From NCBI RefSeq assembly GCF_000372725.1, contig NW_005198537.1, positions 415,572 to 479,571 on the forward strand: a stretch of DNA of 64,000 nucleotides, read 5' to 3'. The translations under genes and the position numbers were made by a program. This DNA is from Emiliania huxleyi CCMP1516. Lineage: Eukaryota > Haptophyta > Isochrysidales > Noelaerhabdaceae. This document shows positions 1 through 9,557 of this stretch, piece after piece. The notes under the pieces were generated by a model. It was not told the origin of the DNA. It did not search any database and was given only the letters and a program-made list of their open reading frames with translations. Numbering within the stretch: the first letter of the stretch is position 1; the number at the start of each line of letters is the position of its first letter.

Positions 1-1611
1 CGCGTACCTGTCCGCCAGCGCCTCGCCAACCTCCTGCGCTGTGAGCGGCAGGCCGGACAGCGGCGCGCTCGCAAACGCGCCGCGCTTGCCGCCCGGTGGT
101 GGGCCGCGCGCGCCGCCGCCGTGCGCGGCCGGCAGCCGCGGCAGGATGTCCTCGAGGAAGAGCTCCTCGATCGGAAAGTTGGTCTTGCCCGGGATCTGCA
201 CCGTGGTTGCCGACGGAAAGTAGGACTGGAAGGCCGACGGGTCGACGGTCGCGGACATGAGCACGACCTTGAGGCTCGCGCGCGCGCCGAGCAGCCGCTT
301 GAGCAGCAGCAGGAAGAAGTCTGTGTGCAAGTCCCGCTCGTGCACCTCGTCCACGACGACGTGGCTCGCGCCCGACAGCGTCGGGTTGGACTGCAGCGTC
401 TGGAGCAGGATGCCGACGGTGCAAAAGAGCAGCACGCTGCCGGCCGAAACGCGCGAGTCGAAGCGAACCTTGTACCCCACCACGCCGCCGAGCGCGCCGC
501 CGCGCTCCTCCGCCACGCGCGTCGCGACCGACGACGCCGAGATGCGGCGCGGCTGCGACGCGACGACGCGGCACGCCTCGCCGCGCGCGGCGCAATCCTC
601 GTAGATCAGCTGCGGCAGCTGCGTCGTCTTGCCGCACCCCGTCGCGCCGAGCACGAGCGTCACTCGGCTCGCGCGCACCGCCGCGCAGATCTCGGCGCCC
701 ATCGCGAAGGCGGGCAGCCGCGCGCGCGCCGGCAGGAGGCGCTGGTAGCCCGCGGTGCACCTCTCGCGCTCGAGCTCTGCGCGCGCCGCCGGAGGAGGGA
801 CGCCCCCGAGGAAGGACGCGTGGCCGGCGTGCGGTGCGAGCGGCGCGGCGGGCGGCGGCAGCGTGCGCAGCGCCGCGTCGAGCGCGGCGCGCGCGCCTGC
901 GACGGCGGTCGCGTCGAGCTGCACGTACCACGAGTCGTCGTCGTCCACGCCGTCGAGCACAAACCCGTTGCCGCGCGAGTTGAGCCGCACGCCCGCCTGC
1001 GACAGCGCGACGGCGGCGGCGGCGTGCGACGGCAGCTCCTTGAGCGAGCGCAGCCGAAGCGTCGCCTGCGTGTATGCGACAAGCTCGGCCGGCAGCGACC
1101 GGAAGGCTACTGACGCAGAGCACTTGCCGCCGTTGGCCGCGCACGAGTGCTTGACGCTGCCGACGAGGCGCGCGAGCGTGGCGGCCGGGTCGTCGACTGG
1201 TGAGAGCTTGACGAGCGCGTGCACACCCTTCTGCAGCTTGACCCACCCGGCGCCCATCTGCGGCGCCAGGTGGCGCAGCGTGTTGCGCTCCGGGTTGGTC
1301 AGCGAGTCAAATGCGAGCTGTGGCGATCCGTTCGCGAGGAACGCCGCGATTGTCTCGCGGCACCAGGCGATCACACGTGGATCGTCGGACGGGTCGACGA
1401 ACTGCGTCCAAAAGGGCTTGTTGCCACCACGACCGCCGTAACCTCCACCGCCGCCGCCGCCCTTGCCGCCCTTGCCGCCGCCGCCGCCGCCCTTGCCGCC
1501 CTTGCCGCCGCCGCCGCCGCCCTTCCCGCCGCCGCCGCCCTTCCCACCAAAGCCACTGCCCTTCCCGTAGCCTCCATAGCCGCCGGCTCGCCCTCGCTTG
1601 CCGCGGTGCAT
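1..1611 (-). CDS. DExH-box RNA helicase, N-terminal part (runs off window)
   Basis: ATP-dependent RNA helicase of the DEAH/RHA (DHX) superfamily 2 group. A single open frame of 537 codons starts at ATG 1611 and is still open at base 1. Residues ~6-50 are a Gly/Lys-rich tract (repeats of GGKGGGGGGK), as in DHX36/DHX9-like N-termini. A stretch near residues 55-115 (SLTNPERNTLRHLAPQMG) resembles an R3H nucleic-acid-binding domain. Helicase motifs follow in order: motif I GATGCGKTT (~residue 318), SQPRRISA (Ia), motif II DEVHERD and motif III MSATVD. The C-terminal helicase half, winged helix and OB fold lie outside the window. No intron is needed. The exact DHX subfamily cannot be named from this part. 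Confidence 0.9.
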   Translation of the reverse strand, partial: MHRGKRGRAGGYGGYGKGSGFGGKGGGGGKGGGGGGKGGKGGGGGGKGGKGGGGGGGYGGRGGNKPFWTQFVDPSDDPRVIAWCRETIAAFLANGSPQLAFDSLTNPERNTLRHLAPQMGAGWVKLQKGVHALVKLSPVDDPAATLARLVGSVKHSCAANGGKCSASVAFRSLPAELVAYTQATLRLRSLKELPSHAAAAVALSQAGVRLNSRGNGFVLDGVDDDDSWYVQLDATAVAGARAALDAALRTLPPPAAPLAPHAGHASFLGGVPPPAARAELERERCTAGYQRLLPARARLPAFAMGAEICAAVRASRVTLVLGATGCGKTTQLPQLIYEDCAARGEACRVVASQPRRISASSVATRVAEERGGALGGVVGYKVRFDSRVSAGSVLLFCTVGILLQTLQSNPTLSGASHVVVDEVHERDLHTDFFLLLLKRLLGARASLKVVLMSATVDPSAFQSYFPSATTVQIPGKTNFPIEELFLEDILPRLPAAHGGGARGPPPGGKRGAFASAPLSGLPLTAQEVGEALADRYA

Positions 1612-1712
1612 GCTGGAGACTGTCGAGGCTGCGGCCCCCGCGGGCCGTTTAATGCCGTGCTTGGCTCGAGCCGGCCACAAAATTCTTCTGAAGTCGGCCT
1701 GAAACTGGCAGC
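1612..1712. promoter_or_regulatory. divergent intergenic spacer
   Basis: Only 101 bases separate the start codons of the helicase (minus) and the PUB-domain gene (plus), so both promoters must sit here or overlap the first codons. No TATA box is evident. This is an inference from gene geometry. Confidence 0.5.
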
Positions 1713-2531
1713 ATGGACAAGGCCAAGCGGCTCGCCGCCGCCCTCCGCAAGGACGACGACACCGCCCGCGCGCCGCCGCCGTCAGAAACCGAGCCAGCCT
1801 CTTCGTCGGGCGTCCTCAAGCTCCGAAAGTCGTCACTCCTCGGCGGCGTCACATGGGAGCGTTGTATGGAGCTGCTCGAGCTCAACGGCAGGCGCGACTA
1901 CGAAGCCTGTGTCGCAACCATAACCAAGTTGTTGGGCAACGTGCTCGCCAGCCCGGACGAGCCCAAGTTTCGGAAGATCCGCACCTCGAACGCCGCATTT
2001 GCGGCCAAGGTCTACTCGTGCAAGGGCGCGCCGGAGCTACTTGCGCTGGCAGGCTTTGACGACGCACCCGAGTCCGGCCACCTCGTCCTGCCCGCCGGCG
2101 CCGACCTGGCCCCGCTGCAGCACGCGCTCGACTTGCTCAAGGCACAGGCCGCCGGCCGGGCTGAGGCCGAGGAGAAGAAGCGCAAGCTGCTGGCAGAGAA
2201 GGAGGCGAGCGCGCGGAGCGCTCGCGCGCAGAAGCAGCGCGAGGCGGCGGCGCCAGCGGAGTACGACGCGGCGGTGGCCGCCGCCTCCCAGGCGGCGGGC
2301 GAGGAGGAGGAGATGATTGCCGCCATCGAGGCGTACGTCGGCCGCAACCCCGTTGCCGTGGCGGGTCGTGAGCTGGATGCCTTCGAGGTGGAGCGGCAGG
2401 TGGCGGGGCCGGGCGGCTCGGTCGTTTTATACGTGGTTGGCTCGGCAGGCACGCAGTACTTTGAGTACACCGTCCTCATGGTCAAGGGCGAGGGTGGATG
2501 GACGGTGAAGAGCATGGAGGCGGGAGACTGA
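1713..2531 (+). CDS. PUB-domain protein (p97/Cdc48 cofactor-like)
   Basis: Intronless 272-residue protein. Residues ~50-120 read as a PUB/PUG domain (TWERCMELL, then ITKLLGNVLASPDEPKFRKI and a C-terminal ELLALAGF block), the fold that binds the C-terminal tail of the AAA ATPase p97/Cdc48 in PNGase, UBXD1 and HOIP. A charged coiled coil (AEAEEKKRKLLAEKEASARS) follows at ~150-185. The last ~65 residues form a small beta-rich segment that I do not recognise. No UBX, UBA or transglutaminase domain is visible. The likely role is as a Cdc48 adaptor in ubiquitin-linked protein quality control; that role is inferred from the domain. Confidence 0.7.
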   Translation: MDKAKRLAAALRKDDDTARAPPPSETEPASSSGVLKLRKSSLLGGVTWERCMELLELNGRRDYEACVATITKLLGNVLASPDEPKFRKIRTSNAAFAAKVYSCKGAPELLALAGFDDAPESGHLVLPAGADLAPLQHALDLLKAQAAGRAEAEEKKRKLLAEKEASARSARAQKQREAAAPAEYDAAVAAASQAAGEEEEMIAAIEAYVGRNPVAVAGRELDAFEVERQVAGPGGSVVLYVVGSAGTQYFEYTVLMVKGEGGWTVKSMEAGD

Positions 2532-3188
2532 GAGGAGACCACAGAGAGGGACCGGACCCTCCACACACACGGCTCGTGGCGGGCACCGTCGAGGGCACGT
2601 GCGAGGCAGCTTCCTTTCCGCGAAGAACTTCTTGGAGTTGGTCTCGTGGTTCTCTCCCCACCGCGTGTGTCGCTGCGGCTGGTACGGCTCCCCATCGTCC
2701 ACCGCTCCGTCACGTATGGTGCCGGGTGCGGGTGTGTTCGCGCGGGGAGACGGTTTGGTGCAACACGAAACGCCGAAAACGGAAATGCGCGTTGCATAGT
2801 CCACCCCCCCTCCGTCCAATCGAGCCGCCACTCAAAATACATGGTACATGTATAGCATGTGGCTCTCAACATTACGGTTTACGCGTTCCGCCGTCCGCGC
2901 AGTCGAGGATCTCTCTGCCACACGGCCCGATCACGCGGGACATCAGTCCACAGTCGGCCTCCTCCACCACCCCAGGGGGCCGGCCCCACAAACAGAAACA
3001 CTCAACGCGCGACATATCAAGAAGCTCGCAAGCGGGCGCGCGAGACGATAAAGGATCGTGGCTCCGTGTGTCGTGCTCGGCTCTTCGGCCGGCGACGAGA
3101 GCGTCGTCCCGTCCGCCGGCGCGGGCCAGCTGGCGACTCTCCTAAACCCTGACTAGACGACTATCCGCCGCGGCGGCGGCGGCGCTCT
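2532..3188. other. intergenic, no gene seen
   Basis: Spacer between the PUB gene and the converging plastid protein gene. It holds their 3' ends; short open frames show no protein-like pattern. Confidence 0.5.
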
Positions 3189-4224
3189 CTACGGGGCGGT
3201 TGCGGCGGCGGTGGTGACGGAAGGGGCGGGCGTAGCGGCGGCGGGGGCGGCGGCGGGGGCGGCGGCGGGGGCGGCGGCGGGGGCGGCGGCGGGGGCGGCG
3301 ACCTTAGCGCCGCCCCCATAGGGCAGCGAGGAGTGGTGTAGGTTGATGCGGACGTTGCCTGCGGCGGCGGCGGGTTGGCGTGAGGGGGCGGGAGCGGCTG
3401 GGCGGCAGAGAGGCAGAAACACTCTCAACGCAGCGTGCAGGTGCGTGTGGATGGGGATGGGAGAGGCGGCACCGAGCACGTCCTCAAAGTATCCAAACGT
3501 GAAGTCCACCTTGGTCTCCTCCCCCGTCTTCGCGTCCGTGAAGTAGTAGTTTCCCATCGCCGCCGCCGTGTCGCCCTTGAGCAAGAACTGCTTGTTGTCG
3601 AAGCGAACCTGAGGGAGGAGGAGGCCGCTCGGTGCAGCCACATGGCACGTCCTGAGGGAGCGCTCTGGGCGAGCGGGCAGGACCGCAGACCGCGTGGCGG
3701 GAGAGCGAGGGCTCCGGTCTAACACAGACCCACTTCTGTCCTACGGCGGCCGCCTTGCTCCACGGGTGGATGGCAAACCCCTTGTCCTCGACCTCCTGGC
3801 CGGTGACAAAGTACGAGTACGCCTCGCCCGGCGTGACGCGGAACTCCTTCTCCGCCGCCTTGGTCGGCTTGAAGAGCACCGGCCCCTGGTCGTACCCGTA
3901 CATCAGGTCGACCAGAATCTTGGCGGCGCTCTTATAGTCGCCGCCCTTGGAGTAGATCTCGCCCACGCGCACAATGCCGTCGCCCCACCGCTCCTCGGCC
4001 GCGATGATGTCGGCCTTTGTGATATCAGCGGACGCGGGCAGCGGCGCTGCCGTCAGCTGTGCCGCCAGGCCCAGGCTGAAGAGGGTCGCCGCGGCCGTCT
4101 GGAGCGGCGCGCGCAGCGACTCGAGCGGCGATTGGACGGCGACCGGCGGCGCGGCTCTCCTCGCGGGCGCGGTGTGGAGAGAGGGTGATGCGAAGGCGGC
4201 GGCGGCGGTGGTCAGCGAGAGCAT
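3189..4224 (-). CDS. plastid thylakoid-lumen SnoaL-like protein (3 exons)
   Basis: Exons 3608-3473 and 3358-3189 follow a first exon 4224-3731 or 3730; the joins give KW|VRFDNKQF and FEDVLG|NVRINLHHSS. The N-terminus (MLSLTTAAAAFASP) is an Ala/Ser-rich presequence, and a second hydrophobic stretch ends in LPASA|D, a lumenal-type cleavage site. The C-terminal half matches the SnoaL/NTF2-like fold related to the CaMKII association domain: FLLKGDTAAAMGNYYF, a beta stretch and the closing LHHSSLPY. An (APAA)n tail of ~40 residues follows. Such lumenal proteins are common in algae with secondary plastids, but their function is unknown. The start is the ATG just before the presequence; the frame is open further upstream. 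Confidence 0.75.
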
Positions 4225-5947
4225 ATAACACGACGAGGAGCTGAACCTCGACTCGACAAGATGCCAACCCGGAGCGTTAATTCTTTTTCCTTCGCGGCAA
4301 CGCGATGGCGGCAAGGCCTTTTGCGCGCCCGCCCTCGCCACGCCGAAGACCAACCGGCGTCGGACCGCGGTGAGACCGCGCCGCCCTCCGCGCCCGCCCG
4401 CGCCCGCAGCGTGAACACATGCGCGCGTCCCTCTCCGCACGGAAACTTGCGCGCCAGCCGCGCAGCAGCCTCACATGCAGCGCGCATTGGCATGCTCGCC
4501 CCCTGGGCCGCCGACGGCCCGGTCGAGCGGGCTGCGCGGCCGCCGCACACCATCAGGCAGGCGCACGACCACCTGCAGCACCCCGCAGCCAACCGCGCAG
4601 CCCTCCCAGCCAAGGCTGCGCCTCACAGCTACACAAACAGGGCGCACAGCAGAGCACAGCGCATAGCACACGCCGACGCGCGCGCAGCACACGCAGACTC
4701 ACGCGCGATTCCAACACGCACACGCGCACAGCACGCGCGCATCGCACGCCAGCGCAGCGCTGCACACAGAGCACACTAGACCATACCAGTGGTACTGGTA
4801 CCATCGCCTCTGAGAGGCACCACCCCTCGGGGAGGGGGCGCGTCCGCCCAGCGGCCAGCGCCCCTCCGCCCAGCGAGCGTACCCGCAGCGCCCGGGGAGC
4901 GAGCGTCCGCCCTGCGGCCAGCCCGCTCTCCCCGCACGGCGTCGACCGCCCCCAAAGCGAGACAGGATGCACCCGCATAGTTAGCCGTTACGGCTCTATA
5001 CGGGGGCATCCTCTCCCCCATCCGCATGTGAGGAACTGCGTACTACACTGCGTCACCCTCCCCAGCATCAGTGGGTTGCCTTTTGGGGTCTGAGCCCAAC
5101 GGAGAAAAAAGAAAAGTGACCAAAATCGAAATCAGAAACCACGCGAGATCCACGTCTCCCGCCTCTCGGCTCTCGCGCGAGCCACGATCTCCTGCCCGAT
5201 GTCCGAAAACGGAAGGCACGAATAGCCGGACACAGGAACGGCACAGCTCAACGGCAGAAATCCCACACACATCGACTCACCTCTCGCACGAACAGTCGAA
5301 CAGGTTCACCCAGAGCCGGACGCAGGAACGGCACTGGCCAAAACACACCCACACCTGACGCACGAACAGGTACGAACAGCCGGACGAAGGAACGGCAGAG
5401 ACACACACCCAGCCGGGGCAAGACAGAAGGCCGTCGAGGGGAAAGGGAGTTCGCAACTAAACGGCCGAAGCGGGTATCACTCCCAGTTCACGCCCGCCGA
5501 CCCCGATGCACCTTATTACCCAAACCCCCTACCTGCAAGCCCACCGTCCGAGAGGGGTAGGGGTCAGCCTTGTTCAATTAAACACGAGTTCCACCGTAGC
5601 GCCGCATAACTCTAAGCGCGCGTGTGAGCGAGGGCAGAAATGCAACGCTCACGCGGTCCCGGGCTCGGTCCTCCCACATTCTCTAAATGATGAGTCTCGC
5701 TCTCCCTTATACAATAAGGGGCCTCTGCGAAATAAAAAGCGGAGACCTCAGTGGGAGCGAACTCTGACGGAGAGAGGGAGGTTCCCCGTGTTTGTTTTTT
5801 TGACAAGATGCCAACCCGAGGCTGGTAAGTTAAGAATTCACATAGGCACCTGGCCGAAATCGCACAGAGTTCACAAACAAACGACTTGGCCCGGGACGGG
5901 CGCGCGCGTGGCACACACCCTCGCAAAGGCGAAAAGGCAAGACATAA
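4225..5947. other. gene-poor region with short repeats
   Basis: No convincing gene. The part near 4600-4780 is a degenerate CA/CG-rich tract. A motif of the type CCGGACnnAGGAACGGCA recurs near 5228, 5312 and 5380. The string GACAAGATGCCAACCCG occurs at about 4253 and again at 5801, suggesting ends of a dispersed repeat. Long open frames here are compositional. Confidence 0.45.
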
Positions 5948-7222
5948 TCAACGCCACACGGGCAGGGGCGAGAACTGGACGGCTGGTCGCGGTGCTGGCG
6001 CGTCCGGGTCGCCGCCGCCGGCGTCGCGTTCGGTGCCCCTCCCGAATGCCCGGAGGAGGAACTCCGACACCGGCTCCCCGCTCTCGCTGTCGAGGGGGAG
6101 GTGGGAGCGGCCTTGCAGCGGGCACACCGCGACGTCCGCGCCCGCCTGCGCGTAGAGGCTGGCGATCCGCGCCGCGTTGGCGGGCGGGAAGACCTCGTCT
6201 GCGGTCGACGACACGACGAGCAGCCTCGCGGGCGCCGCGGCGAGGATGCCCTGCACAGCGCTCGCCGTCTGGAGGAGGCGGTGGTCGGCCGCGCAGCAGA
6301 GGTTGACTAGCCAGCCGCGCAGCCTCCCGCGGACGTGCGGCCCCTCCTGGTCCTGCAGCAGCGCGCTCACATTTCCCATCAGCGCGCCGCCCCCCGCCTC
6401 GGTCGGGGCGATATCCTCCGCCGCCGCCGCCGCGCAGGCAGCGTGGTCCTCCCGCCCGCTAAAGCAAAGGCACGCGCCGCAGCTCCCGCCGACGAGGCCG
6501 GCGAGGGCCGCGAGGCGGTAGGAGCGGCCCGCGTACTCGAGGCGCGCGTGCGGCCCGGAGGACGTGGCGCGAGCGTTGCTCGTCATGAGCGCACGGTGCG
6601 CTGCTCGCCGGCGGGCGCGGCTCGGGTCAGCCTGCTGCTTGAGCCCCTCCGCAACGAGCCGGAGCCAGAGAGAGGGACGGAGCGAGGCGCGCGAGGGAGG
6701 GAGGGTGTTGATCAGCACCGCCGCTCGGAATCGGCCCAGGCCGCGCCGAAGCGCGAGAGACATTGCGTGCTGCGCCACCATGCCGCCCTGCGAGATGCCA
6801 ACCAGGGCTGTGTCGGGAGGCGCCCAGCCGACGGCGTCGAGCACGCGGAGCACGTCCTCGCCGTGGTCGGCGATGCCCCACACGCCGCGGCCGCACGAGG
6901 AGCGGCCGGCGCCGCGAGAGTCGACGGCGAGCACGCACGCGTCTCCACGCACGCCGTTCAGGAAGGGAAGCGCATCCCAGAGCTCGAGCGAGCAGCCCCA
7001 CCCGTGCAGCGCCAGCACCTTGATGGGAGCGGAGCGGTCGCCCTGGAGGCGGCAGCGCAGGCGCCGATCGCACGGACCGCCCTGCAATAACAAACAGGCC
7101 CACTGCCGCTCGCCGCCAGGAGCGTCCACCCAGAACTCGTCGGAAGCGAACTCTGGCTCCGAATTCCGGGCACGTGTGTCCGCTTTCGCGCCGTCGGCTG
7201 CCGCCGGGTCTGCTGTGCGCAT
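5948..7222 (-). CDS. alpha/beta hydrolase
   Basis: Intronless 424-residue protein of the alpha/beta hydrolase fold. The oxyanion motif LHGWGCSLELWDAL (~72-85), the strand AVDSRGAGRS, the nucleophile elbow GISQGG (Ser ~142), an acid in SSTADEVFPP (~335) and the catalytic His in GRSHLPLD (~365) appear in the usual order. A cap-like insertion lies between the nucleophile and the acid. It resembles the 3-oxoadipate enol-lactonase/epoxide-hydrolase type group, but the substrate cannot be assigned. No targeting peptide is clear. Confidence 0.85.
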   Translation of the reverse strand: MRTADPAAADGAKADTRARNSEPEFASDEFWVDAPGGERQWACLLLQGGPCDRRLRCRLQGDRSAPIKVLALHGWGCSLELWDALPFLNGVRGDACVLAVDSRGAGRSSCGRGVWGIADHGEDVLRVLDAVGWAPPDTALVGISQGGMVAQHAMSLALRRGLGRFRAAVLINTLPPSRASLRPSLWLRLVAEGLKQQADPSRARRRAAHRALMTSNARATSSGPHARLEYAGRSYRLAALAGLVGGSCGACLCFSGREDHAACAAAAAEDIAPTEAGGGALMGNVSALLQDQEGPHVRGRLRGWLVNLCCAADHRLLQTASAVQGILAAAPARLLVVSSTADEVFPPANAARIASLYAQAGADVAVCPLQGRSHLPLDSESGEPVSEFLLRAFGRGTERDAGGGDPDAPAPRPAVQFSPLPVWR

Positions 7223-7307
7223 GAGCCGGCAAGGGGTTGCTCTCGGACGCGATCAGAGAGAGAGTCAGGGCAGTGAACTTGCCGAGTAGCCCCCTCCTCA
7301 ATGTCCT

Positions 7308-7338
7308 AGAGTGGGCGTCGTCACGCGACGCCCACTCT
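7308..7338. repeat. perfect 13-bp inverted repeat (hairpin)
   Basis: AGAGTGGGCGTCG, a five-base spacer (tcacg), then the exact reverse complement. It lies ~85 bases upstream of the hydrolase start on the minus strand, so it could be a regulatory or transcript-end hairpin; function unknown. Confidence 0.6.
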
Positions 7339-8134
7339 CCCGCGGCGGGCAACGCGAGCTGTGAACAGACGCCCTTGCCTTGGCACGTTAATACTGTGTG
7401 TGTGTGTGTGAGTGCGCTCATCTCGATCGTCAAGGCGTCGCTACGCGCGGTCTTCCGCGGGGGGAGCTTCGTCGACGCGTGCGGGACCGCGGCGCGGCTG
7501 GTGCTGCGGCGATGCCTCCGGCTGTTGCGGCGGGCGGCTTGCTGCTCGCGGCGATGGCGAAAAACTCGTCTCTTCGCACACCAAGAGCTTATGCTCTGGC
7601 GAGATGTGAGGCGCATGCGCCCAGGAGGGGAGGGAGCATGCGTAACGACGCTGCTAGAGATGCCTTTCGGGGCCCAGAGATAAAAGTTCTGATGCCATGC
7701 GTGACCTAGTAGTGTCCCCAGCTATGGGCGTGTCCACGTTGGAGCCAGGTGTGGTGTGGGCGCGAGAATAGCTCCGCCGTTCATGGAGGCAACCGATGCG
7801 AGTCGACTGGTGTGTGTCGTCGTGGTTTCGTATCAAGAATACTCACTCACACTCACTCACGTTAATACTGCTCCGGCTATGACACCGATACGCCGGACGA
7901 GGTGCAGCAGGAGGCGGTCCACAACGACAATCCGCTGACCCCCCGACGGACCGATTCGCCTTCCCCCGGCCATGGATGCAGCCGAAATTGTTAAATGTTC
8001 GTTCGATCCTCCCCAGCCAGTCGAACTGGCAGCCACTCGCATCAAGGCGTGGAGGTGTGGCTACGTGACCCAGAATGTGCAGAAAAGCTAAGGCCAGAGT
8101 CCAGAGCAACCCTCGAGCTGGGTCGCTCATACAG
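7339..8134. other. intergenic with a dispersed repeat
   Basis: No supported gene. Bases ~7696-7737 (GTGACCTAGTAGTGTCCCCA core) recur almost exactly at ~49024-49062, so this is part of a dispersed repeat. A short (GT)n run sits near 7397. Confidence 0.45.
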
Positions 8135-8803
8135 AGCCGCCGGATGTAAGTGGGGCGGGTTTGCTGCTGCGGGGTCCCCCGCTGTCGCCCGGGGTCGTGC
8201 GAGGGGTGGGCACGACCAGTAGGGACCCCCTCCCCCGGGCCCCGCTCTCAGTTGGGGCCTCCGCGGCCGAGTGGGAGATATTGGATGGGAAACGGGTCGA
8301 TTTGCAAAGTGGGGCGCCGGGCCCGGCCGGGCCCGGCTCGGGCCCGTGCCGGGCGCCCGGCTCGGGCCCGTGCCGTGCCCGGCCCGCGCGCCCTGCCGGG
8401 CCCGGCTTGCCCCTCCCGGGCCCGGCCCGCGCGCTTTTTTGGGCCCGGCTTGCCACTCCCGGGCCGAAGCGCCTAAATCAGCAGGCCGAGGAGCGAGGCG
8501 GGCCCGGCGAGGAGAAAACCGGCCCGGCAAACCGTCCTGCCCGCCTGCCCGGGCCCGTCTGCGGCACATCGACCGTCCCGCTCACACACAGCCGGGCCCG
8601 GGCAGGAGGGTGTGCCGGGCCCGTTTTGCGCGAGGCAGGCCCGGCGAGGAGAAAACCGGCCCGGCAAAAGCACGCTCCCTCGGCGGCCCGGGAGCGGCCA
8701 CTTTTGACCCGGCCGGGGCCCGCCGGTGCCCCTGCCGGGCCCGAACCGGCCCCGCCCGGGCCCGCCCCACTTACGTCCGGGGCCCCAGTTATATCCGGCG
8801 GCT
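8135..8803. mobile_element. GC-rich element with imperfect terminal inverted repeats
   Basis: AGCCGCCGGATGTAAGTGGG at the left end matches, inverted, CCAGTTATATCCGGCGGCT at the right end with two mismatches. A second inverted copy of the same motif (CCCCACTTACGTCCGG) lies just inside the right end. The interior is dominated by GGCCCGGC runs and has a ~35-bp direct repeat at ~8492 and ~8636. No clear target duplication was seen (TCATACAG versus TCCTACTC), so the class is undecided. Confidence 0.4.
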
Positions 8804-9071
8804 TCCTACTCAAAACAGAAAAATGCCAAGCTCCGAGTAGAGGGGGCGTTCCGCCGCTAGCCCGCTAGAGCCGCGTAGGCTAGGGGACACCCCAAAACGA
8901 AAAAGCGCAGAACCAACCCTCGGGGACCCGTGTTTATTTTACGGCCCTTTCCCTGCGAACGCGCACCCCCCCAGGGCTAGGGCTCTCTAGCCCGTAGCCC
9001 GATGCCGATCATCCGGCCCGCTGGGTGCGCTTCTTAGCTCCCCGGCCCTGGATGTGAGGTTACTAAATCCC

Positions 9072-9190
9072 TCCACCACCCTCGCCCAGGGATCTTGACA
9101 ACGCTGTCTCAAGGTCCGACCTGTGGGCTCTGCCTGCGCTCGGCACCGGGCACCGCCTCGGTATACAAAATGCGCCTGCGGGCGGACCCT
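9072..9190. repeat. dispersed ~115-bp repeat, copy 1
   Basis: The block from CCACCCTCGCCCAGGGATCT to beyond CTCGGTATACAAAAT recurs at ~56446-56555 in the same orientation with small differences. Its identity is unknown. The rest of 8804-9557 shows no gene. Confidence 0.55.
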
Positions 9191-9557
9191 TACAGATCAC
9201 AGATCACTAAAACTGTCAGCACTCCAAGTGCTCCAAGTGCCAAGCGCCTCCCGTTTCCCTTCGTTCCGGCCTTCCCCCCTCGTCCCTGCCCCTCGAACCC
9301 CCCCATTCACTATTTACATACATAAAACACAACAGTACGCGATCACACCAGTGTAATTCCACACGGGCACGCCCCCCCCCCCTCCCACCGCGAGACACCA
9401 AACACCGTACGGACGTGGCGAGTGTCTACACCGAACGTCTCACCACGAGACCACACACGTCTTGTGCGAGTGTTCGCCGAGAGGCCTATGGTCGTCAGTT
9501 TCACCCTCGCGCGCGCGACGCGGTGAGTGGCGCGCCGCAAAAAGGCAGCGCCTGCCG

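Noticed and set aside
121-1113. Long plus-strand Arg-rich open frame opposite the helicase
   Set aside because: It is the antisense shadow of a clear helicase frame with all motifs; GC-rich codon use produces it.
7227-7616. Minus-strand frame continuing upstream of the hydrolase
   Set aside because: It is in a different frame, low in protein character and without a splice join to the hydrolase.
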